From Agelaius tricolor (taxonomy: Eukaryota; Chordata; Aves; Passeriformes; Icteridae): DNA of 64,000 nt. Made by a program: the position numbers and the translations under genes. Positions 11,101-23,100 of the stretch are shown here, one piece after another. The first letter of the stretch is position 1. Every line of letters begins with the position of its first letter. Where the stretch lies: NCBI GenBank assembly GCA_023055355.1, contig JALJCS010000054.1, positions 682,001-746,000 on the forward strand, written 5' to 3'. The notes beneath the pieces are model-generated. The model was not told the origin of the DNA. It saw only the letters and a program-made list of their open reading frames with translations, and ran no database searches.

Positions 11101-14100
11101 TCCCACCATTCCCGCTGGCACTCATTCCCACTGGCATCCGCATTGCCATTCCCGCTGGCATTCCCATCATTCCCACTGCCATTCCCGCTGGCGTTCTCAT
11201 CATTCCCATTATTCCCATTGGCATTCCCATTGCCATTCCTGCTGGCGTTCCCATCATTCCCGCTGCCATTCCCACTGCCATTCCCATTGCCGTTCCCACT
11301 GGCATTCCCACTGGCGCGTGTTCCCATTCCCATCATTCCCGCTGCCGTTCCCATTCCCATCATTCCCATTCCCATCATTCCCATTGCCGTTCCCACTGCC
11401 ATTCCCATTCCCATTCCCATCATTCCCATTCCCATCATTCCCATTCCCATCATTCCCATTCCCATTCCCATCATTCCCATTCCCATCATTCCCATTCCCA
11501 TTCCCACTGCCATTCCCATTCCCATTCCCATCATTCCCATTCCCATCATTCCCGTTCCCGTCATTCCCATTCCCGTCATTCCCATTCCCATCATTCCCAT
11601 TCCCATCATTCCCATTCCCGTCATTCCCATTCCCATTCCCATTCCCATCGTTCCCATTCCCATCATTCCCATTCCTGCCATTCCCATTGCCATTCCCATT
11701 GCCATTCCCGTCATTCCCGTCGTTCCCATTGCTGTCCCCACCTGCGCTCTCTCGGCCACGCTGATCCGCACGCGTTTCCCGTTGAGCAGCACCGGCGCCG
11801 TCTCCCCAAACTTGACCGCGGCCATCACGGCCTCCTTGTAGTTCATCTCCAGGTAGGCCTGCAACGCACAGCGCTCAGGGAATCCCGGGATTCCCGGGAT
11901 TCCAGGGATTGCCGGGGCTAGGAGGGGGCTCTGAGGGAATCGGGGTCCCAGGGAGGCGAGGGAGGGGAAATCCGGCCGGGATTGGGAATGGCAGGGGGAA
12001 TGCAAGGGTGAGGGGAAAGGGGGAAAGGAAAGAAGGGAAAGGGAATAAGGAGGAAAAGGGAAAGGGAAAGGGGGAAAATGGGAGGGAAAGGAGAGGGAAA
12101 AAGGGGGAACAAAAGGGAAAAAGAGAGAAAAGGGAAAAAGAGAGAAAAGGGAAAAAGGGGGGAAGGGGAAAAAGGAAAGAAGGGAAAGGAAATAAGGAGG
12201 AAAAGGGAACGGGAAAGGGGAAAAAGGGGGAGGGAAAGGAGAAGGAAAAAAGGGGGAAAAGGAGGAAAAAGGAAAACAAAAGGGAGAACAAAAGGAAAAA
12301 GGGGGAAAGAAGGGGAAGGGAATAAGGAGGAAAAGGGAAAGGGGAAAGGGGAAAAAGGGGGAGGGAAAGGAGAGGGAAAAAGGGGGAAAACGGGGGAACA
12401 AAGGGAGAACAAAAGGAAAAAAGGGAGAAAGGGAAAAAGGGGGAAAAGGAAAAAGGGGGGAAGGGGAAAAAGGGGGGAAGGGGAAAAAGGAGAAAAGGGG
12501 AAAACAAAAGGAAAAAAGGGAGAAAGGGACAAAGGGAGAAAAGGGACAAAGGGAGAAAGGGAAAAAGGGGGGAAGGGGAAAAAGGAAAGAAGGAGGAAAA
12601 GGGAAGGGGGAAAGGGGAAAACTGGGGAGGGAAAGGAGAGGAAAAAAGGGGGAAAAGGAGGAAAAAGGAAAACAAAAGGGAGAACAAAAGGAAAAAGGGG
12701 GAAAGGAAAGAAGGGGAAGGGAATAAGGGGGAAAAGGGAAAGGGGAAAGGGGAAAAAGGGGGAGGGAAAGGAGAGGGAAAAAGGGGGAAAAAGGAAAACA
12801 AAAGGGAGAAAGGGAAAAAGGGAGAAAAGGGAAAAGGGAGAAAAGGGAAAAAGGGAGAAAAGGGGAAAAAGGAGAAAAGGGAAAGGGAATAAGGAGGAAA
12901 AAGGGAAGGGGGAAAGGGGAAAAAGGGGAGGGAAAGGAGAAGGAATAAAAGAGAAAAAGGGGGGAAAGGAGGAAAAAGGAAAACAAAAGGGAGAAAGGGA
13001 AAAAGGGAGAAAAAAGGGAATGGGAAGGGGGAAAACCAGGGGAAAAAAACCAGGGAAAAAGGGGGACAACGGGAGGGAAAAAGGGAAGGAAAGAGAATCC
13101 CCCATGGATAAAATCCCAGAACTGCGAGCGGGAAGGGCCCGGAGCCTCCCAAGGCCGGCCCGTCCCAGCCGGGCCCTGTAGGGTGGGAATTGGGGTCGGG
13201 ATTGGGGTCGGGATTGGGGTCGGGATTGGGGTCGGGATTGGGGTCGGGAATTGGGGTCGGGAATTGGGGTCGGATTTGGGGTCGGATTTGGGGTCGGGAT
13301 TTGGGGTCGGGAATTGGGGTGGGATTTGGGGTCAGAATTGGGGTCGGATTTGGGGTCGGGATTTGGGGTCGGGAATTGGGGTCGGAATTGGGGTCGGGAT
13401 TTGGGGTCGGGAATTGGGGTTGGGATTGGGGTCGGATTTGGGGTTGGAATTGGGGTCGGATTTGGGGTCGGGAATTGGGGTCGGAATTGGGGTCGGGAAT
13501 TGGGGTCGGAATTGGGGTCGGATTTGGGGTCGGGAATTGGGGTCGGAATTGGGGTCGGGAATTGGGGTCGGATTTGGGGTCGGATTTGGGGTCGGATTTG
13601 GGGTCGGGATTTGGGGTCGGATTTGGGGTCGGATTTGGGGTCAGATTTGCCCTTTTGGGACCGACCTCGTTGCGGGAGCGCAGCACGATGAGGTCGCTGA
13701 CCTTCCCGAAGGGCTGCACCAACTTCTTGATGTCCTGGTCGGAAAATCCCGAATCCGGCAGATCCGAGATCTGCAGCACCGTCCCGCAGCTCAGCAGCTC
13801 CTCCCGCAGCAGCTGCAAACACACCGGGACCATTCCCAAAAATTCCCAAAATTCCAACAGAACCGGCACCGGGAACGGCCAGGGCAGGAGGGGATGGGGC
13901 TGGGGAATAAACGGGGAGGGGGTTCCAGGATTTTGGGGGATTGGAGGCCAGGGAAAGGTGGGATCGGAGCCACCTCGGATTGGATTGGATTGGAAGGTTG
14001 GGATTGTGGAGTTAATCCTGATGGAATTCCAGAATTCCAGGAATTTTCCATCCCTGGAAGTGTCCAAGGAAAGGCTGGATTGGAATTATTGGAATTGTTG

Positions 14101-17100
14101 GAATTGTGGAATAAATCTTGATGGAATTCCAGAATTTCACAAAATTCCAGGAATTTTCCATCCCTGGCAGTGTCCAAGGAAAGGTTGGCTTGGAGCCATC
14201 TGGGATTGAGGGAATTGTGGAATAAATGTTGATGGAATTCCAAGAATTCCATGAGTTTTTCATTCCAAGGAAAGGTTGGATTGGAGACACCTTGGATTGG
14301 ATTGGAATTGTTGGAATTGTGGAATAAATGTTGATGGAATTCCAGGATTTCGGGACTTTTTCATTCCAAGGAAAGGTTGGCTTGGAGCCACCTTGGATTG
14401 TGGAGTTAATCTTGATGGAATTCCAGAATTCCAGAGAATTCCAGGATTTTTTCATCCCTGGAGGTGTCCAAGAAAAGGTTGGATTGGAGCCACCTGGGAT
14501 TGTTGGAATTGTGGAATAAATGTTGATGGAATTCCAGGAATTTTCCATCCAAGGAAAGATTGAATTGGAGCCACCTTGGAATGGATTGGAATTGTTGGGA
14601 TTGTTGGAATTGTGGAATAAATCTCAATGGAATTCCAGGATTTCGGGAATTTTTCATTCCAAGGAAAGGCTGGGTTGGAGCCACCTTGGACTGGAATTGT
14701 TGGAATCATGGAATAAACCTTGATGGAATTCCAGGATTTTTTCATCCCTGGAAGTGTCCAAGGAAAGGTTGGATTGGAATTGTTGGAATTGTGGAATAAA
14801 TCTTGATGGAATTCTGGAATTCCAGAGAATTCCAGGATCTTTTCATCCCTGGAGGTGTCCAAGGAAAGGTTGGCTTGGAATTGTTGGAATTGTGGAGTAA
14901 GTCTCGATGGAATTCCAGAATTCCAGGACTTTTCCATCCAAGGAAAGGTTGGCTTGGAGCCACCTGGGATTGGATTGGAATTGTTGGAATTGTGGGATAA
15001 ATGTTGATGGAATTCCAGAATTCCAGGAATTTTCCATCCCTGGAAGTGTCCAAGGAAAGGCTGGATTGGAATTACTGGAATTGAGGAATAAATGTTGATG
15101 GAATTCCAGAATTCCAGGAATTTTCCATCCAAGGAAAGGCTGGATTGGAGCCATCTGGAATTGTGGAATAAATCTTGATGGAATTCCAGAATTTGGGGAA
15201 TTTTCCATCCCTGGAAAGGTTGGCTTGGAGCCACCTGGGATTGGATTGGAATTGTGGAATAAATCTCAATGGAATTCCAGGATTTCGGGAATTTTTCATT
15301 CCAAGGAAAGGTTGGCTTGGAGCCACCTTGGATTGGATTGGAATTGTTGGAATTGTGGAATAAATCATGATGGAATTCCAGAATTTCACAAAATTCCAGG
15401 ATTTTTTCATCCCTGGCAGTGTCCAAGGAAAGGTTGGATTGGAGCCACCAGGGATGGTGGGAATTGTGGAATAAATTGGAAATTTATTGGAATTCCATTG
15501 GAAAAATGGAATTCCAGGAACTTTCCATCCAAGGAAACATTGAATTGGAGCCACCTTGGAATGGATTGGAATTGTTGGAATTGTGGAAAAAATCTTGATG
15601 GAATTCCAGAATTTCACAAAATTCCAGGAATTTTTCATCCCTGGAGGTGTCCAAGGAAAGGTTGGATTGGAATTATTGGAATTGTGGAAAAAATCTTGAT
15701 GGAAATCCAGAATTCCGGGAATTTTCCATCCCTGGAAAGGCTGGATTGGAGACACCATGGATTGTGGAATAAATCTTGATGGAATTCTGGAATTCCAGAG
15801 AATTCCAGGATTTTTTCATCCCTGGAAGTGTCCAAGGGAAGGTTGGATTGGAATTGTTGGAATTGTGGAGTAAATCTTGATGGAATTCCACAGAATTCCG
15901 GGATTTTTTCATCCCTGGAGGTGTCCAAGGAAAGGCTGGCTTGGAGCCACCAGGGATGGTGGGAATTGAGGAATAAATCTTGATGGAATTCTGGAATTCC
16001 AGGAATTTTCATGCCTGGAAGTGTCCAAGGAAAGGCTGGATTGGAATTGTTGGAATTATGGAATAAATGTTGATGGAATTCCGGAATTCCAAGGAAAGCT
16101 TGGGATGGGATTGTGGGAATCATGGAATAAATCATCCCCAAATCCCTCCCCATACAGAATTCCAGAATTCCCACCTCCATCCTGGCAGGAATTCTCCCAC
16201 AGAACAACTTCCCTGGAGTCAAACCCCAACACCAAACCCCAGGAATTCCCAAAAATCCACAAACCCCAGGAATTCCCAAACTCCAGGAATTCCCAAATCC
16301 CAGAAATTGCTCCAAACCTCCAAACCCCTGGAATTGCTCCAAACCCCCCAAACCCCAGGAATTCCCAAACCCCAGAAATTCCCAAAAACCACATAACCCC
16401 AGAAATGCCCCAAACTCCCAAAATTCCCCCAAAACTCCCCAAACCCCAGGAATCCCCAAATACCCCACAAACCCCAGGAACTTCCCCAAACCCCAGGAAT
16501 TGCTCCAAACCTCCAAACCCCAGGAATCCCCCAAAAGCCCCAAACCCTAGGAATTCCCAAATATCCCCAAACCCCAGAAATGCCCCAAACCCCCCAAACC
16601 CAGAAATGCCCCAAATCCCAGAAATTGCTCTGAACCTCCAAGCCCCAGGAATTCCCCAAACCCCCCCAAACCCCAGGAATCCCCAAATATCCCCCAAACC
16701 CCAGCAATTGCCCCAAACCCAGAAATCCCTCAAATGCCAGGAATCCCCCAAAACCCCAGGAATCCCAAACCCTAGGAATGCCCCAAGCCCCAGGAATCCC
16801 CCAAAACCCCAGGAATCCCCCAAAAGCCCCAAACCCTAGGAACCCCCAAATATCCCCCAAACCCCCGGAATGCCCCAAACCCCCGGAATGCCCCAAAGCC
16901 CAGGAATCCCCCAAACCCCCGGAATGCCCCAAACCCCAGGAATCCCAAACCCCCGGAATCCCCCAAATCCCAGGAATCCCCCAAACCCCAGGAATGCCTC
17001 AAACCCCAGGAATCTCCCAAATCCCAGGAATCCCCTGAAACCCCAGAAGTGCCCCAAATCCCCCAAAGCCCAGGAATCCCAAAGCCCAGGAATCCCCTAA

Positions 17101-20100
17101 ACTCCTGGAATCCCCCAAAACCCCCAATTCCCTGGAATCCCAAACCCCAGGAATGCCTCAAACCCCAGGAATGCCCAAATATCCCCCAAAGCCCAGAAAT
17201 CCCCCAAGCCCCTGGAATCCCCCAAATCCCAGGAATCCCCCAAACCCCAAACATCCCCCAAATCCCAGGAATCTCCCAAATCCCAGGAATCCCCTGAAAC
17301 CCCAGAAGTGCCCCAAATCCCCCAAAGCCCAGGAATCCCAAATCCCAGGAATCCCCAACCCCAAAACCCCCAAACCCCTGGAATCCCAAACCCCAGGAAT
17401 CCCCCAAACCCCTGTAATCCCCCAAGCCCCAGGAATCCCCAGGAATCCCAAACCCCAGGAATGCCCAAAACCCCCAGGAATCCCCCAAACCCCAAAACCC
17501 CCAAACCCCTGGAATCCCAAACTGCAGGAATCCCCCAAACCCCAGGAATGCCCCAAACCCCAGGAATTTCCCCAACCCCCCCAAACCCAGAAATCCCCCA
17601 AGCCCCCGGAATCCCCCAAACCCCAGGAATCTCCCAAATCCCAGGAATGCCTCAGACCCCAGGAATCCCCCAAACCCCAGGAATCCCCCAAACCCCAGGA
17701 ATCCCCCAAGCCCCAGGAATCCCCAGGAATCCCAAACCCCCAAATATCCCCCAAACCCCAGGAATGCCCCAAACCCCCAGAACCCCCCAAAACCCCCGGA
17801 ATCCCCCAAACCCCAAAACCCCCAAACCCCAGGAATCCCCCAAACCCCCGGAATCCCCCAAACCCCAGGAATGCCCCAAACCCTGAAATCCCAAACCCCA
17901 GGAATCCCCCAAAGCCCAGGAATCCCAAATATCCCCCAAACCCCAAGAATCCCAAACCGCAGGAATCCCCCAAACCCCTGGAATCCCCCAAACCCCAGGA
18001 ATCCCCCAAACCCCAGGAATCCGCACACCCACCCTGTTGTAGGGCTGGCTCTTCCCCGCTGCCTCCTCCTCCTCCTGCTGCTCCTCCTCCTCCTCCCGGT
18101 CTCTTTTTGGGGTGGGTCCCGGGGTTTCGGGGCCCCCGTCCTTGCGGGGCCCTTTGGGGCCGGGCCGCGAGGGTTTCCTGGGGACGCCGTGGGCTTTGCC
18201 CAGCGACTCCTGCAGGGATTTGTGCCTCTGGAACTCGGCCAGGAAACCCGGGCCCAGCGTGCGCATGACGGCCTCCAGAGCGGCTCGGCGGGCTGGGGGG
18301 GAAACGGGAGAGGGGTTGGTGGGGGAAAATGGGGGAAAATGGGGGAAATGGGGGAAAAATGGGGGAAATTGGGGAAAAATGGGGGGGAAATGGGGGGGGA
18401 AATTGGGGGAAAATGGGGGGAAAATGGGGGGAAAATGGGAGAGGGATTGGTGGGGGAAATGGGGGAAAATGGGGGAAAAATGGGGGAAAAATGGGGGGAA
18501 ATGGGGGGGAAATGGGGGGAAATGGGGAAAATGGGGGGAAAATGGGGGGAAAATGGGGGGAAAATGGGGGGAAAAATGGGGGAAATGGGGAAAAATGGGG
18601 GAAAATGGGGGAAACGGGAGAGGGATTGGTGGGGGAAAATGGGGGGAAAAATGGGGGAAAATGGTGGAAAATGGGGGAAAATGGTGGAAAATGGGGGGGG
18701 AAATGGGGAAAATGGGGGAAAAAGGGGGAAAAATGGGGGAAAATGGGGGGAAAATGGGGGGAAACGGGAGAGGGGGATTGGTGGGGGAAATGGGGGAAAA
18801 TGGGGGGAAATGGGGGGAAAATGGGGAAAATGGGGGGAAAATGGGGGGAAAATGGGGGAAAAAGGGGGGAAAATGGGGGAAAATGGGGGGGAAATGGGGG
18901 AAAATGGGGGGGAAATGGGGGAAAAATGGGGGGGAAAATGGGGGAAATGGGGGAAAAATGGGGGAAACGGGAGAGGGGTTGGTGGGGGAATGGGGGAAAA
19001 ATGGGGGGAAAAATGGGGAAATGGGAGATGGGGATTGGTGGGGGAAAAATGGGGGAAAAATGGGGGGAAAATGGGGGGAAAATGGGGGGAAATGGGGGAA
19101 ACAGGAGATGGGGATTGGTGGGGGAAAATGGGGATTGGTGGGGGAAATGGGGATTGATGGGGGAAATGGGGATTGGGGATTGGTGGGGTGAATGGGGAAA
19201 ATGGGGGAAACGGGAGAGGGGGATTGGTGGGGGAAAATGGGGGAAAATGGGGATTGGGGGAAGTGGGGATTGGGGATTGGTGGGGAAAATGGGGGGAAAA
19301 TGGGGGAAAATGGGGAAAATGGCGGAAAAATGGGGATTGATGGGGGAAATGGGGATTGATGGGGGAAATGCGGGAAATGGGGGAATGGGGGAAAAGGGGG
19401 GAAAATGGGGGGAAAATGGGGGGAAATGGGGGGAAAATGGGGGGAAAATGGGGGAAAATGGGGGAAAATGGGGGGAAAATGGGGGAAAATGGGGGGAAAA
19501 TGGGGGGAAAATGGGGGGAATGGGGGGAAAATGGGGGGAAAATGGGGGGGAAATGGGAGAGGGATTGGTGGGGAAAATGGGGGAAAAATGGGGGAAATGG
19601 GGGAAATGGGGGAAACGGGAGAGGGATTGGTGGGGGAAAATGGGGAAAAATGGGGGAAACGGGAGATGGGGATTGATGGGGGAAATGGGGAAATGGGGGA
19701 AAATGGGAGACGGGGATTGGTGGGGGAATGGGGAAAATGGCAGAAACGGGAGATGGGGATTGGTGGGGGAAAATGGGGAAATGGGGATTGGGGGAACAAT
19801 GGGGATTGGGGGGAGGAATGGGGAAAATGGGGGAAACGAGAGAGGGATTAGTGGGGGAAAAATTGTGGGAAAATGGGGGAAATGGGGGAAACGGGGATTG
19901 GGGATTGGTGGGGGAAAATGGGGGAAATGGGGGAAAAATGGGGGGAAAATGGGGGGGGGAATGGGGGAAAAATGGGGGAAAAATGGGGGGAAAATGGGGG
20001 AAAAATGGGGGGAACGGGAGAGGGGTTGGTGGGGGGAAAATGGGGATTTGGGATTGATGGGGGAAATGGGGGAAATGGGGGAATGGGGGAAAATGGGGGA

Positions 20101-23100
20101 ATGGGGATTGATGGGCGATTGGGGATTGATGGGGGAAATGGGGAAAATGGGGGAATGGGGGAAAATGGGGAAATGGGAGATGGGGATTGGTGGGGGGAAA
20201 ATGGGGGAAACAGTAGAGGGATTGATGGGGGGAAAATGGGGAAATGGGGATTGGGGGAAATGGGGATTGATGGGGGAAATGGGGGAAACGGGAGATGGGG
20301 ATTGGTGGGGGAAAATGGGGGAAAAATGGGGGAAATGGGGGAAATGGGGATTGATGGGGGAAATGGGGGAAATGGGGGAAAATGGGGGAAACGGGAGATG
20401 GGGATTGGTGGGGGGAAAATAGGGATTGGTGGGGGAAATGGGGATTGGGGATTGGTGGGGTGAATGGGGAAAATGGGGGAAACGGGAGAGGGGGATTGGT
20501 GGGGGAAAATGGGGGAAAATGGGGATTGGGGGGAAATGGGGATTGGGGGAAGTGGGGATTGGGGATTGGTGGGGGAAATGGGGAAAATGGGGGGAAAATG
20601 GGGGAAAATGGGGAAAATGGCGGAAAAATGGGGATTGATGGGGGAAATGGGGTTTGATGGGGATTGATGGGGAAAATGGGGAAAAATGGGGGGAAAATGG
20701 GGATTTGGGGATTGATGGAGGAAAAATGGGGATAGGGGGATTGATGGGGGAAATGGGGAAAATGGGGGGAATGGGAATTGATGGGGGGAATGGGGGAAAA
20801 TGGGGATTGATGGGGGAAAATGGGGGAAAATGGGGGAAAATGGGAGATGGGGATTGGTGGGGGAAATGGGGGAAATGGGGGAAATGGGGGAAAATGGGGG
20901 AAACGGGAGATGGGGATTGGTGGGGGGAAAATGGGGATTGGGGGAAATGGGGATTGGGGGAAATGGGGATTGGGGGGGAAATGGGGATTGGGGATTGATG
21001 GGGGGAATGGGGAAAATGGGGGAAACGGGAGAGGGGGATTGGTGGGGGAAAATGGGGGAAATGGGGGAAACGGGAGAGGGATTGGTGGGGGAAAATGGGG
21101 GAAATGGGGAAAAATGGGGGAAATGGGGGAAATGGGGATTTGGGGGGGAATGGGGATTGGGGGGGGGAATGGGGAAAATGGGGGAAACGAGAGAGGGATT
21201 GGTGGGGGAAAAATGGGGGGAAAATGGGGGAAATGGGGGAAACGGGAGAGGGATTGGTGGGGGAAAATGGGGGAAATGGGGATTTGGGGGGAAATGGGGG
21301 AAAATGGGGATTGATGGGGGGAAAATGGGGAAATGGGGAAAAATGGGGGAAACAGGAGAGGGATTGGTGGGGGGAAATGGGGGAAACGGGAGAGGGATTG
21401 GTGGGGGAACAATGGGGATTGATGGGGGAAATGGGGGAAATGGAGAAAAATGGGGGAAACGGGAGTGGGATTGGTGGGGGAAAATGGGGATTGGGGGATT
21501 GATGGGGGAAATGGGGGAAAATGGGGATTGATGGGGGGAAAATGGGGGAAATGGGAGATGGGGATTGGGGGGGGAAAACGGGGATTGATGGGGGAAACGG
21601 AGATTGATGGGGGAAATGGGGGAAAAATGGGGATTTGGGGGAAATGGAGATTTGGGGGGAAAATGGGGATTTGGGGGAATGGGAATTTTGGGGGGGAAAT
21701 GGGGATTTGGGGGAAACGGTTTGATGGGGATTTGGGGTGAATGGGGATTGATGGGGATTTGGGGGAAATGGAGATTGAGGGAGAAAATGGGAATTTGGGG
21801 GGAATGGGGATTGGGGATTGATGGGGATTGGGGATTGATGGGGATTGGGGATTGATGGGGGAAAAATGGGGATTTGGGGGAAAATGGGGATTGGGGGAAA
21901 ATGGGGATTGATGGGGATTTGGGGGAAATGGAGATTGGGGGAGAAAATGGGAATTTGGGGGGAATGGGGATTGGGGGGAAATGGGGATTGGGGATTGATG
22001 GGGGGAATGGGGAAAAATGGGGGGAAAATGGGGATTTGGGAATTGATGGGGGAAATGGGGATTGATGGGGATTTGGGGGAATGGGGGAAAATGGGGATTG
22101 ATGGGGGAAAATGGGGACTGGGGGGGGAATGGGGATTTGGGGGAAAAATGGGGATTTTGGGGAAAAATGGGGGGAAATGGGGATTTTGGGGAAGAAATGG
22201 GGATTGATGGGGAAACGGGGATTTGGGGATTCATGGGGATTTACGGGAAAATGGATTTGGGGATTGATGGGGATTTGGGGGAAAATGGGGATTTTGGGGG
22301 AAAATGGGAATTTTGGGGATTTTTTAGGAATTTTGGGAAAATGGGAATTTTGGGGAAGAAATGGGAATTTTGGGGTATTTTTTTAGACAAAAATGGGAAT
22401 TATTTGGGATCTATTTTGTGAAAAAATGAGAATTTTTGGGGAGAAATGGGAATTTTTGGGGAATTTTGGGAAAAAATGGGGATTTTTGGAGAAAATGGGA
22501 ATTTTGGGGGATGTTTTTGACAAAAATGGGAATTTAGGGGATTTATTTTGTGAGAAAATGGGAATTTTTGGGGGGGGAATGGGAATTTTGGGAAAATGGG
22601 AATTTTGGGGCATTTTTTGGGGAAAATTTTGGAAAAATGGGGATTTTGGGGATTTTTTTTATTTTGGGGGAAAAAACCCAGGATTTTAAAAAATTTTTCT
22701 AGGGAAAAAAAAAAGATAATTTTTTGGGATTTTTTGGGATGAAAATGGGAATTTTTGGGGATTTTTTTAAAAATTTTAGGGAAAAAAAACGGGAATTTCT
22801 TGTGAATTTTTTTTTGGCATTTCTTTTGGAATTTGGGAAAAAACGGGAGTCTTTACAAAATTTTTGAATTTTTTCGGAATATTTTGGGAAGAAAATGGGA
22901 ATTTTTGGGGAATTTTTGGGAAATTTCTTTTGGAATTTTTGGGGTTTTTTTGGGGGGGGGAGAAGGGATTTTCAATTTTTTTTTTTAATTTATATTTTTG
23001 GGAAAAATGGCAATTTTGGGGAATTTTTGAGGGATTTTTTTGGAATTTCTTCAGATTTTGGGAAAAAACCCCAGGAATTCGTTGGATTTTTTTTTTTTGG

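Noticed and set aside
13100..13180. Unique GC-rich island resembling an exon on the minus strand
   Set aside because: It has an acceptor-like CCCTACAG but no donor downstream and no peptide similarity; the flanking RRM1 exons already join in phase without it.
10590..14067. Long open frames rich in HSHSHC, PFPSF and PNPTP
   Set aside because: Products of stop-free CCCATT, purine and GGGGTC arrays. Only short stretches (13666-13812 and 11742-11858) are real exons.
16772..22234. 1820-codon open frame on the minus strand
   Set aside because: It reads through two tandem arrays whose units contain no stop in that frame and uses the wrong frame across the true ZNF638 exon at 18033-18292.
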